Part shown: positions 12,001-20,500 of the stretch, piece after piece | Layout of the letters: every line of letters begins with the position of its first letter | Numbering within the stretch: the first letter of the stretch is position 1 | Assembly: GCA_903858115.1 (NCBI GenBank) | Contig: CAIOHR010000432.1 | Span: forward strand, 62,001-126,000 | Origin: an uncultured Pirellula sp. | GTDB lineage: Bacteria > Planctomycetota > Planctomycetia > Pirellulales > Pirellulaceae | Direction of reading: 5' to 3' | DNA: 64,000 nt | Notes under the pieces: generated by a model | The model's input: the letters and a program-made list of their open reading frames with translations, nothing else | Databases searched by the model: none | What the model was told of the DNA's origin: nothing | Made by a program: the position numbers and the translations under genes

Positions 12001-14481
12001 ACCCAATTGCGCAGAGTAGAACTCATAGATCTCTCTGACTCGTTGCTTTTGATCTGGTGTTATGGAGGTGAAGAGTGGACGTCCAACGGAATCTGTCCCA
12101 TAGGATTCGTTCTCCATAAAGCTGTAAAAAATAGTCGCGATCTCAGAGCTAGTGTCCAGCGTTCCTTGTGGTAAGGCGGGCCCTACGGGGCGCCACAATT
12201 GGTTCTCCTCCTGAATGTCGCGATGCCCAGGCTCAAATTTGGAACCAGGGAAATCAAGCAATAGCGAGTTCGAAACCGTTCGAATCTCTTCTCGTATAAT
12301 CGTCGAAAACGAGGCGGAGATGCTGCCCAAATTCTCTGCGCCTGACAAAACCCCTTGCGGGTCTTGCGCGGGTACAACGATCGATGGCGTTTGAGGTGCT
12401 GTGGCAGAAGCTACTGTTTCGTTGGAACCGACCCGCAATCGGAAACTACCATTGCCGACGAGTTGGTCAATCTGTTGTGCAAAGGTAATGGTCGCTTTTC
12501 GAAGGACTGGATCATAGGCAATCGACTGCGGCGCCGTGAAGAGGTCGTCATTCGGAGAGACCGTATCCTGAGTTCGAATCAGCGCATAATACTGAGGATC
12601 CACCACCGAAGGATTCGCGCCCAAATTCGTGGAAATGGCAATGTCGTAAAGCTCATTGTCATTGAAGTAGATCTCAATATCATTTCGGCGCTGCGTGAGC
12701 GAACCGTTCGCGGCACGATCGATCGGCTGCGGCACAACCGCGATGATCTTGGTTCCTAACTCCAAGTCAAACTCGAAGGTGTCACGATCCGTATTCGCCA
12801 AACGAGGCTTCATTTGCGAGCCAGATTGGTTCCGAATCGCTCGAACACCCTCGGAAGGAATATCCGCACCGAAAATCTCTACTTGATACAAATCATCGGA
12901 GAGCGGCTCCGAGAAACGTGCGATGACAATTCGATTCGATGTACCAAAATCCAAAAAGGCTGGAACGATAGGCAGATCTTCAGAAGTAAACTGTTTGTCG
13001 GACCCCGCAGGACGAATGCGTATCCCTTGCCTCAGCGTTGTCCGATCGAGATCGGCGTCAAAACGAAAAACCAACTCTCTCGGCGATTCGACCAAAACAT
13101 TGGGACGAGTGTTTGAGAAAATCTCCGTTGAATTGGGTGCCACCGAAAGCAATCGGAACGCATCAACTGCTGGGCCGGTTGGGGGAGAAATTCCATCGAG
13201 TGTAATTCGAAGATTGTAAAGCTGTGTTTCTGCACCGTTTCCTAGGACTCGAACCAAATACGTTCCGGCGCTGGTGAGCGCGAGGTCTTGAATCGTCTCT
13301 GGCAATCCGGGACCACCAGCATTGACCGTGGCAAGAATTGCTCCGGCTGCGGTCTCAATCTGGAAAGACAGATCTTTGTTGATAAGTGTATTGACTGGCC
13401 CGGTTCCGCCACCTTGGTTACCGATAACATACTGCTGTCCCTCCGGAGTCAGTGTGACCGAAACTCGACCTGGATTGCCGATGGTAAATCGAAACACATC
13501 AACGTCGGCATTGCGATCTGTCGACAAATTATTCAATTGAATAATTCCATTCGACCTAGTTCCAAGATCCGTTGAACTGCCAAAAGAATCGTTCGATTCA
13601 AAATCGTCACCATACAGCGTTTGCGCACCGAGAATATCGTCGTGCTGTGCACCGAGGAACGCAAAGGTCACGTTTGGCTCCATCAACTTGGTATTGTTAA
13701 TGGGTATCGAATGTCCCAGTCCAATCCCGTGACCTGCTTCGTGCATCACCACGTTGATCAATCCGCGGTTCTCACCGTTAGGACCGTTCGAGCTGTTCGC
13801 GTAGAAGATATCCGCAGTATCGATGACCATATCGCCATCGAAGCCACTATTCCCTCCATTGTTTGGTGAGAAGTTGTAGGCGAGAACTCCAAAATTTCCG
13901 TCGATGTTCCGCCCGCCGATTCGCATGTCACCACGAACACCTGCAACGCCTCGCGAAGATGCGGTTGTTGTGTAGTCTACGCCGTCGTCATTGGCTTCAT
14001 AAACCAAGTTGAGCCCCGTAACTCTAGACCAGTTATCGTAGGACCGTTCTACCAGTTTGAACCAGGGTCGATTGCCGACCGGTCCCGGTGCAGTACCGTA
14101 AATACCGTCCATGAAGGAAATCAAATTCGATGCCTGAAGATCCGATGGTCCAGAACCAACTCGTGTACCATCTGGCACGATGCTCCAGGTCACTCTTGCC
14201 GGATCTCCCATATTGGGACTAGGGCCCCCAGTAGGATTCGTCCAGCGACTTCCTAAGAGATTGAAAGAATGAGGCCCCGAAGGCGAACTTTCATTTCCTC
14301 TTTCCAACAACGGATGGGCCGCATACCAGGCATCCCGGTACTCCTCGGTTGTCCCCGGCGCAAAAACAGCCATGAGTTCTCTGCGTTCGAGCCCTTCGCA
14401 TACAAGACGGCGGAACTGTTCCCTTTTCGCCTTGAGCAACGTTCGGAAGCGACTGACTGACTTTGAAGCGTCAATTCCCAT
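1..14481 (-). CDS. Giant secreted multidomain protein with matrixin-type metalloprotease domain (partial, runs off left edge)
   Basis: The reading frame starts at ATG 14481 and is open for all 4827 codons to the window edge, so the C-terminus is missing. The N-terminus has a planctomycete export motif (GLERRELMA, about residues 29-37). A zinc protease follows: HEAGHGIGLGH with His247, Glu248, His251 and His257, then a Met-turn (KLMEP) and a DDILGAQTLYG tail as in matrixins, so it looks catalytically intact. Next come PPC-like domains, an Ig-like region, and a second metalloprotease-like domain whose motif has decayed to REIGHLLGLGD (Arg908 replaces the first His). After that are beta-helix stretches (GNWGGI, GDWSGI), several 'FEFD' modules, a GEVED domain and cadherin-like repeats with VLANDFDAD. 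From roughly residue 260 it is paralogous to the upstream giant gene. The gap to that gene is 107 bp on the same strand, so an operon is likely. I infer a cell-surface or secreted location. The substrate is unknown. Confidence 0.9.
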   Translation of the reverse strand, partial: MGIDASKSVSRFRTLLKAKREQFRRLVCEGLERRELMAVFAPGTTEEYRDAWYAAHPLLERGNESSPSGPHSFNLLGSRWTNPTGGPSPNMGDPARVTWSIVPDGTRVGSGPSDLQASNLISFMDGIYGTAPGPVGNRPWFKLVERSYDNWSRVTGLNLVYEANDDGVDYTTTASSRGVAGVRGDMRIGGRNIDGNFGVLAYNFSPNNGGNSGFDGDMVIDTADIFYANSSNGPNGENRGLINVVMHEAGHGIGLGHSIPINNTKLMEPNVTFAFLGAQHDDILGAQTLYGDDFESNDSFGSSTDLGTRSNGIIQLNNLSTDRNADVDVFRFTIGNPGRVSVTLTPEGQQYVIGNQGGGTGPVNTLINKDLSFQIETAAGAILATVNAGGPGLPETIQDLALTSAGTYLVRVLGNGAETQLYNLRITLDGISPPTGPAVDAFRLLSVAPNSTEIFSNTRPNVLVESPRELVFRFDADLDRTTLRQGIRIRPAGSDKQFTSEDLPIVPAFLDFGTSNRIVIARFSEPLSDDLYQVEIFGADIPSEGVRAIRNQSGSQMKPRLANTDRDTFEFDLELGTKIIAVVPQPIDRAANGSLTQRRNDIEIYFNDNELYDIAISTNLGANPSVVDPQYYALIRTQDTVSPNDDLFTAPQSIAYDPVLRKATITFAQQIDQLVGNGSFRLRVGSNETVASATAPQTPSIVVPAQDPQGVLSGAENLGSISASFSTIIREEIRTVSNSLLLDFPGSKFEPGHRDIQEENQLWRPVGPALPQGTLDTSSEIATIFYSFMENESYGTDSVGRPLFTSITPDQKQRVREIYEFYSAQLGIDFVEHTGPIQPGMHRIVVGDMYPNFYISAPGNELGIGLPGQNRNQVSLLAIMDGSEAWDNAFGLGSNNANTQNFFSATMREIGHLLGLGDSFDLPPGTIQGNEARLGRAANPLEQIFPGDNDVVHGQHLYRPDNRDTDLYRFVVAPGVRGELRAETIAERLNQSSNLDTHLTLLQRGTDGSLNIVAANNNYASDDSLIRVQLDAGEYFLAVVAKGHEDNNALVADSGSGGRSQGRYELRVDFKNLSVGQMVEERSGSTAKGSALDGDGDGIAGGEFNFWFRAAAPLAIGEVGLPNRGARTIVVDKAFTGVTRDGSLVQPYNRISDATLAARPGDIIRLVGDKRTTSMTDDLAYEIGNAGSPVGVLSDGSTLDVPKGVTLMIDSGAVLKFAGSRILVGSEDATTDRSGAAIQVLGIPGAPVYFTSHFDQTIGVDTNPLVTSANPGNWGGIEIRNDFDRSQGRGDLEREGVFLNTISNANIQFGGGVVGVGAQGRVVSPIHLAEARPLIVGNRISRGGDAAISIDPNGFEETLFTEPRYQQVGAFVPNYTRVGPEIRSNILSQNTINGLFVRIDTVSGQGLKPLNVPARINDSEITIVLGENLVVEGTPGGARNETVGPDVSTLFLASINPPTGSAGFPSAVFAEYLITFVDRFGQESLPSAIRSLNVSAARSVQLTNLPVATMDYVGRKVYRRENNTNPFRLVANVNKDDTSLIDNGQTLPGTLQTSGLTSLQRARRDASLVVDPGVIFKSLGGRIEIGMSATMLAEGTTSKPIIFTSRFDDRFGAAGSFDTNNDGSSSTPSPGDWSGIISRHLGELSIDNATITFGGGNSRIPGGFASFNAIESHQSSLRVTNSNIENNLSGAATPGTTNRDARGVNQPSAIFVVGSQPVILNNIIRDNSVAGTAAISIDANSLNYRAVRDYGRSTGRNERENVGIGNFGPLVQNNQLGNNALNGMSVRGATLTTESVWDDTDIVHILQSEIVIPDFHTYGGLRLTSKSDESLVVKLSGPAAGFTATGRPLDIKDRIGGSLQILGSPGFPVTLTSLDDDSIGAGFNFAGAAMLDTNNNGSSSSATPGAWRSVLIAPFSNDRNVALATERETDQLGGAGDNDFPSDAQDLGTLAPNLNSGDENLRLGFTLSGSIATPRDLDVYRFAGTAGTTVWIDVDQSAGGLDSVVELVDANGNIIALSNDSLNESVAASIYSDPVLIPAGRALPMDQQAFAKRNALSTAQVDFQGVNPLDAGLRVVLPGAAGSFNNYFVRVRSSNVSPVPDIINGITVPRNDPNRLTDEALVLLGISTGVYKVQIRLQQQQEIAGTSIQFADIRFASTGIDVQGQPMHSPLLGEYGESNPAETANTSASAINIGNVLNNDRGAASIAGNLQVPADLDWYNFSVGRDSTAPFSTITPSRNAHQSITFDIDYADGLGRANTQLWLFRRAANGDLTLIATGDNSNIHDDQSVPTRESDNSDITRGSKGTRDAYIGPFELQAGDYTVVVGNASLSSAILQQYNTATPVNTLVRLEPLDSIRRIAEDRFDNTTAPLSNQSTNLAPVQVAFGEIINSTAVPNAGNVGLPNAVPFNLSDVPLFASSGRNVQFLNALTGAQDAIYSTNGTSAVNFGPNGNALNDLAVSPGGLAVGFQNNTGVRQDSNSGTFVGIDIGNGAPTTGTSGINTFLSRIVTPVATPPTFETIQVPNNGGNNGIGMIFDGLTFSPQFATDLGGGAFSPSFWGVASRGSPAAFEQPILGGQNLDTTAGLSGFNGITRNIFYRLNSLADGTVGAARSPVGAGAGTSVRNGSQQGLGAGTSIVEHGYFVRAAGTGGGLTPISGWTDANGTVTGLATLATAAANPTRYHAVTNQGELMSILINAENQGQRWSDRYVEIRDPETNALINFSGLTAGPRNLENGRFSNILFGVATNGRIYAFNEFGVLQPIFPRGATFIQGPAGVSGIDFSSLDVNIWHATSQDSGTAGHGRLENPNNSRGGTNGTRSLKFGYTDPTQPANQRQVGNWAGIYNVPAFYDNVSLPGGAMGALESDLIDLRDYSANDQPMLYFNYSLTTEGTNSPLGDNADMLDSMRVYGVGEDGVSVLLSTNNSTRTAGNYNATSGLIDEYDVQQGLTPINANQDAFGRSYLTQELFDGAGWRQARINLAPLAGKRDVRLRFEFATGGDFRAGDATRGGQELIAVAGDRLLDGQTFTLTAAASGTLAASTRTFEFDLGLVLNLPSAASLVDGDEIRINGTNFTFRSTPAGATDIQLTPNATPTQVATAVRNVLVASGLAVSTSTSTPNVLNVTGLPAAGVYQIIGAAPTILAGLPGVTAGNVAVNITNAMTAVEVRDSIRTSMAATFNNPLPAGNLTNIAVYPVRGHAIVLHNITIGNQGPLQATRGRIGDVFGPRDGAATPNLFRASAKARNNTTSLVRLDDFIIGFAERGEMVLNAPVNQAFESTFEYENIGAAGGGRIDENESGAYQLEIRTSADYGTSANPRDLSLPTVPSLPPIQLGRTYDTNDRLTKSYALTFTSASQIADGSTFSLSDGVNTATFEFDVLVTGEVRGVGVRPENIRIQIQPNTTDVQVARAIRDAINSTTSQQRVRINASTNGDMTGASPAITGARSRIIQLHGQVSADVLGGVNYSAGGVPLSLVTYGADVTALGTDFGEDLGDANVAREQGQLILSSSVIRDSSGFGLNIDAAGQNQSTLAAGAGLRPYPGVARNLITLNTANVSAGIVAVNNLITGNRTGGINISGDTVTTNGIPTRSMARIVNNTLYGPSGSTTAAGTGININEGAIPTLLNNIIASFTTGVQYTGPAAGPQPELGGNIYQGNTNNITPASLPESFGISLLATDPLFVNSLADRFYLRTLSRAIDSSLGSLENRSIIEQVKEGIGIPTSPIIAPSFDLNGLRRSDDPLVNTPAGQGQNVFIDRGAIDRVDFIGPSAVLALPIDNDAAGVDFDPSSTYLQLLSGNYDFFEILLDERSGTGVDPTTLNASSLALVPLILTENGRRLIPGNDFIFGYSVNSRTIRLTPLAGFWRQDSVYEITLVNRTSVRMTAPAGNSITDGQRITFNAGSTPVILEFDTGNGVGVGAIAVPFASNFTSTMVAGQILKALNQLAGLGVDADAISNDTLLVHGVSSVVTPFSGTVTIAPITDFAGNNLQANRSNALTQFTIAMPETSVDYGDAIERSGTGANSSTVLSRTPFVDGARHVLYPIDEPLLVLGRYADGDSNGSPSNAADADDNDSSIDLSSVPTFSLGNNGPVRLTALASTADLQNKFISISDNLFNVVTFQFKHDNSAVTVANAIPVSVAVAATANEVALALRNAIHNEAIVKGRLFGISAQVTGNVISVDASASHLFDLSGSVHNTVPFIQRQPTGSQTIQVRLPANDLALANGQRTFTMVDGSGNTVVFQIVDRSAAVVSSVLGRNVPVFVNMNPIASPAEPADTDATFATKVAAAINGAIASRRLNLPSVTASGNEVRVLADDEDGVSFRGYFNAVYNSGSVASGNRPATAGVPVIATITASNAGFIDAWIDWNQDNDFEDTGERIINSQPAIRGSNLFNIITPSTAIIGYTTARFRLSATGGALATGMAVGGEVEDHLIEVMAGSPPVAVNDAYTVNENGRLTSVLNVGASGVLANDFDADDQNSIRVYDENRTSTTDVSMQPLVAPKFGVLALNPDGSFSYTPNPHFNGVDTFVYRTTDPRMVSANAATVTLTVHKVNDDPKAFDDVRTIDEDTVIEWSWSNLTANDFAGITTLPQRTGDSAGLEILGYDANGGILTGASDIGFGSERDQNLNIVNVRLLGSARLNPNEVGGLENVSIVNPTDTNRANRRVRYAPGTNYNNLIGGPVLIEITIEDEEVNLNGAPASNNTPRQTKSTLTVNINAMNDRPTIVVNTGVLAVDYVEDVNPAKTIPVSVWAGPLANPTAGGADDENGLVTGLAGQGTSFNTTAPDVTRVRALDPSLFSVQPTITAATGADVARVLSFTLAPDVNSLVSGP

Positions 14482-14588
14482 TTTTACTAATACCTTTGGA
14501 GGCTCTGCTAGGACTAGATTGTTTCTGGTAATTCTAAATTAGTTGGAAGAGGCAACTCGTCGAGATGCCTCTCTTTCGGTAGACCGAA

Positions 14589-17500
14589 TTATTCAAGGAA
14601 GGAATCAGCGAAGAACGAATCTAACAATTCGTTCCCAGGATCTACGTTCGAAACAAGGGCGGTAGCGATATCGTCACCTTCCTCATCTTCTGCGAAACCG
14701 GCCAAGTAATCCGCTAGGCTCATGCCTATCGAGTTATTCGCTTGGCGAGGTTGAACCGGTCCTACGACTACGTTGGAGAGTTCGACTTCCACGTTGGAGT
14801 TGTCTCTCGAAACCGACCGGCTCCACGCCATTGGAGGGGAACTCGTCGAATCGAGTCCTACCATCACGACTTGCCCCTCGCCTTCGCCCTCAGGGCTTCC
14901 ACTAAAGTTGCTGCGAGAGTTGAGATAATTGACAACTTCCAAAACATCCAACGCATCGATGAACAAGTTGCCGTTCACATCTCGATACGGAGGCGGTGCG
15001 GACAGCCCCGATATAGGTACACTTCCGTTGGCATTGATAAAGTTGACAACAATCAGCACGTCGATGGCCGAAACGTTTCCATCTGCATCCACATCCATGT
15101 TGCCGATGAGTTGCCCGTTTGAGTCTCGGAGAGTCGATGGGTTGCGATGTGGCGACGGTAGAGGATTACCGATTCGAATCGTTACGGTCGTTCTGTTCCC
15201 AACAGCACCAAAGCTGTCGACCCCTTCGTATTCAAACGTGTCCGTGCCACCAACGACCGCTTGTGCATTCGTTCGGTAAGTGAACGTTCCATCTGAATTA
15301 AGTGTCACGCTTCCACGCGTCGGGTTGCGTGTCAATCTCGCTGTGAAACTGTTACCTTCAGCATCAATATCATTTGCCAACACCCCATCATCATTTTTCG
15401 AAGCGGTTAATGCGCCGGTTGCATCCGTAGTTGTAAAAGTAGACCCAAGAGGCACATCGTAAACGTCCGCCGCACCTATTGGTCCATCGTTCACCGCATT
15501 GACGAGAACATCGAAACTATCGGAGATCGAATTGCCTGCCTTGTCCGTTGCTCGTACTGTCACTCTCGCACTGCCCGAGGCATTGGCTGCCAAAGTCAAC
15601 CGGAGTTGTCCATTTGTTACAGCAGCAGTCAACAGGTTTGGATTGGTGACTTCTACGACGTAGGTCAGTTGATCACTATTCGTTACAACGTCCGGATCAA
15701 AGAAATGGGTTGGAGACAACGTGATCGGATCGATCGTTGAATCTTCATTTACACTGAGATCAGGCAATGGACTTGCCAATCGTGGCGAATCCTCCACTGG
15801 TGTAATTGTGATGTTCAGCACATTCACGACCGTCGCTCCAGCGATATCCCTTGCCTCAACCTCGACAACTGCCGAACCGTGCTGGTCAGCACGAGGTCGA
15901 ACAAACATCGTGTTCCCTGCAAAACTGATATCGGCCAACGACGTGTTGCTGTTCGACCTGACGCGATAGGTCAACAAGTCGTTGTTCGGAACAACGTCAG
16001 GATCTCGGAAATAGAGACGCAGGTCGATCGATTGCTCAGGTGCATCTTCCGCAAGCGTTAGCCGTGGGAAGTCAACTACATTTTGGGGTGGGTCATTGAT
16101 AGGGTCAACCGTCATCGTAACCGTACCAACACTATTCGTTGGGTTCGGTCCATTGTCCGTCACCAGATAGAAGAAGGTATCCGTTCCATTGAAATTCAAT
16201 GCAGGCGTATATCGAACATTCGTTCCATCAAACGTTACGGTACCACCCTGCGTGCTTGTTGTACTCGTCGTGGAATTGGCATCAAACACAAAGACCAGAG
16301 ACTGACCAGGTTCCACCGGCGAATCGCCATTCAGGAAGAAGGAAATCGGACGTGTGAACGATTGATCTTCGTCGACCCTTCCCTGCTTTGGAGTAGTAAT
16401 CGGAGGGTCGTTGACATCAAGCACTCGCACTGTCATCGTTCTTGTCACCGAACGTGGGTCAGGCAATACACCGGTAACGCCATTGTCGGTCACCGTAAAG
16501 ACAAAAGTGTCAATTCCTGAAAAGTCAGCACGAGGCGTGTAGGTGAGCACACCGTTCGTGATCGATACCGAACCCGACTGTGAAGTCACCGACAACGGCA
16601 GACTCACGCGGAGGGTCTGATTTTGTTCATTGGCAGGACCTGCCAATGCGTTCGAAAGATCAAAAATTTCTGCTTCTGTCAGGCGAAGAGCTTGATCTTC
16701 GTTTGTAAAAAGATCCTCGGTTGGAACTGGAACGTTCGAGGCAATCGGTGGATCGTTCACAGGTCGAACATCAATCGTCACCGTGGTATCCGCCAAAGAT
16801 TCGATAATCTCGTTTTGGCCCGCATTGATCGTCACAAAACCGCGATAAACGAACGTATCAATTCCAAAGAAATCTGGTTTGGGTACATAGGTAAACGTAC
16901 CATTGAGATTCAAAGTGAACGTGCCATTATGGTTCTGTGGAGGCGAAACCAAGATCGCCGACAAGACCCGCGATTCTGGGTTGATGTCGTTGGCGAGAAC
17001 GCCGTCGTCGATCACAAACCCTGGAGTGGATTGACCGTCTGGATCCGTCGTTACCAATTGCTGGTCTTCATCCATCGTGTAAACATTCGTTACGCCCGTC
17101 GGAGGAATTCCAGGCAAAATGCGAACGAGATAATCTTCGACTTCACCATCCAGTGCCAAACCAGTCGGCAAGTGATTGCCTGCGCTGGATGTTCGGAACC
17201 GAGCAAAAGAGTTGATACCTGCCGGTGGAACCGGACTCGTCGATGGAACTCGAATCTGGAACGTTCTTGTCAAGTTGGTCGTGAACTCGGTGTTCGAAAT
17301 CACTTGCTCGCCCGGATCCTCCCAATCTCCATCCGAATTGAAGTCAATCCATGCGTCGACAAAGCCTGGTGCGCTCAATGTGACGGTAACTTGGGTATCC
17401 ACGTTTCGATTGAAGAGTGGGCTATTCAGATTCTGGAATCGGAATGTAACCCCATCATCGCCAACATCTGCGTCTGCCGATGGAGATGGCTTTCCATCCA

Positions 17501-20500
17501 AATCATTCGTGACCGTGGTTCCCAATCGGAGCGGGCCTGCACTCGCAACGTGACGAGCACCATCGAACACATCGAGCGTTGGATAGCGGCCCGGCGTTGT
17601 TGTCACCGGATCTGGAGCATCCCCATAATCAAGTTCGACACCCGGCATCAAGATGGTGAATTGGGTTTCATTGTTGATTCGATTCGGCCTCAGGTCATTG
17701 CCGGCCAAATCTTCGACAGCGCGAATGAAGTAATTGGCAATGTCTTCTGAAATCGAAGTTGCATTTTCCACAAAGAGTGTATTGTCGCCTCGAATCTTCG
17801 CTTCGAGTGGTGTATTTGGCGCGCCATTGATGGCTCGAACGATCGACTGTGCAACTTGCTTTCCCGTAAACGTTTGGTCCTGGATGAATGGAACAGCAAT
17901 CGCTCCGCCAGGAACACCGGTTCGTAACAGACTAGGTGCACCACTGAAGTCATAGGTGTATCGTGGTGTGTCCGCAAAACGGAGAGTTGTTGTTGCGATG
18001 ACCGTCGTCGACAATCCTAGAGGCGAACTCTCGATAGCAGTCTTCATCGCTGCAAACAATTCACTTCTCGTACTCGAATTCGAGAACAAGATCGGTAGGC
18101 GGCCCGTCGCCGCTCCTCCACCCAAACTCACATTCACAAATTCAAACGTCGTGGTTGTCGTCCCATTGCTGATGGTGAAGAACTCGCCATCAGTAACATT
18201 GCCCCGCAACATTGTCAGACCAGAATTGCGTAGTTCCACTTGACTCGTCGCGATTGCACCAAGATCGACTCGGCCGTTGCCAATTCCACGCGAAACAATG
18301 TTCAATCCGGCGCTATTGATTGCAATCACCATTCGATCCACGATCTCCGACGCCGTGCTAGCGGCGGTGAAAGGGATAACCACGTTGCCAACGGCCGATG
18401 GGCCACTAACGTTTCCGTCGAACTCAAAGACAACCAGCTGATTGTTTGCTCGAATCGCAAATGTCGAGTTATCGACCATGCTAGTACCACCGAGCGTTGG
18501 TACTTGGAGCACCACCGTACCCAACATCTCTACCGTTGTATTCGGAGTGACGTTTGGTTGTCCAAACAAACTGAGCGAAGGAGCATTCAAAACGGAGATC
18601 GAGTGAGCCGATGTCCCACCGACTGCAATGTTGCCGTCACGGACATGAATCGGATTGAGACCCAACCCATTGGCAGCAATAACCGCAGCCGTTCTCGCTC
18701 CTAAAGAGTCTTGTGTATCGGACAGTAACAATTCGATTCGGATGTTTCCATTGGCCACAGAATTGTTCGAGTCGAACTCAAACGTCTTCGTTGTGTTTCC
18801 AAAAGTGATACTGAACGATTGCCCGTCAGCAACACTACGAGAAACACCGACAATTTCGAGATTGGTGGTCCCTCTGTCTACTGTGCCTGCCGCCGGCAAT
18901 CCTAGATGGACCGTGTCGTTGCCGATAATGCGTGGCGTTAACTGAAGATTCGTGTTCGCAATGGTCGATTGGATAATGCGCGCCAAATCGGAAACCGAAG
19001 AAGCTCCGCTGATGTCCACACGAGTTCGACCCGTTCCTGTAACATTATCGGAATCAAACTCGAATACCAGACTGACCAATCCATCGCTCAAGGAGAACGT
19101 CTGTCCATCGATGACCGCACCAAACGCAGGAATGAACAATCCCAATGTCGATTGAGGTTGTTCCAATCGAGAGAAGGTTGTCGTGATCTTGACTCCCGCC
19201 GCCGCTCCCACATAAACATCGCCCGATGGCAATAGTCGAGGAGAAACCGCGAGCCCTGCTGCTGTGATTGCATCCACGATCGCTTGCGCAATGACCACTT
19301 GCGTATCCGTAGATCGGAAGCGAATCTGCCGGTTTCCGTCGAGGAAGCTTGAGTTGTTGTCCAGCTCAAACGTCACTCTGCGAGTGCCATCGTTGATCGT
19401 GAAGCGATCGCCATCCGCAATCCCACCTGCCAACGCGCCCGCAATAGGCACTTGAATGGTCAATCCTTGCGGCAGTTGCAATCGGAATCCACTGTCGAAT
19501 TCAAAATAGACTACACCACCATTGTTGTCCGTCACGGTGAACTGATCCCCATCGGAAATCTGATCACCACTCGCAGCGTCGATCACAAAGCGATCTTTGT
19601 TATTGATCGTGATGTCGTAAACATTTCCGTTTTTCCAAACGCCAGCTAGAGGTGTCAATACAATCTCATCGCGATTGGCATTGTATTCGAATCGATAATC
19701 GAATCCCTCGACGAGCAGACGGCCGTTCTCTGTCAAGACAACAGCGGCACCAGTCACTCGAAGATTTTGGATCGTCGAGTTGATCACCGAGTTATCGTCG
19801 ACACCAATGCCACGCAGTGGATTGGTTGGTTCGTTGCCGTCCTTGAGTTGAATCCTAAACTCAGGATAAACGCCACCGGTAAGACGCACGATAGAAACAG
19901 AATCGTCTCGATCTACACCCAGGGAATCATTATCAATCGGATCCAAAAGAATCGCTGTTGGGCCAATAAAGTCCGCACGATCCAGCGCCCCACGGTCCTT
20001 GAAAACATTTTGTCCAATACCACCCGGAGGTGCGTAGTTCGGATCGTCGGCACGTAACTGCCCTACTAAATCGAAGTCTGGCGCGAACAGATCCGAAACG
20101 GGAAGCCCCATCGCTGTCTTAACGCTCGCCAAAGCAGTTCGCTCGCTCAATCGATTGACCGAACTATCGATGATCGGAGAAGCAGGTGCTGGGAAGTACT
20201 GCCCAGCTTGAGCATTCATAAACAGCCTAGTCGAGCTTGGTACATCAAGGTTTTGGTCTTGAGCCGTATTCGGCACGTTCGTTGGAGATGTCTCGATACC
20301 GGTTCCAAATCGGACAGAGGATGTCGCGGTCTCATAGTGCTGGTACACTGATCCACCGATGACTACCTGTCCTGGTTTGTTAACAACATTGGGATTATTT
20401 GTTCCGTACGGCGCCTTAATCAGAGTGTTCTGATTGATCCGCGACTCTTCATTCACAATCGGAGTTTGGACGTTGTAGAACACGTTATTGAGGATGGTTG

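Noticed and set aside
16623..17750. Long plus-strand open frames across the giant genes (for example 375 codons here)
   Set aside because: They are antisense to clear, domain-rich minus-strand coding sequence, have Arg/Ile-rich improbable composition, and show no motifs.
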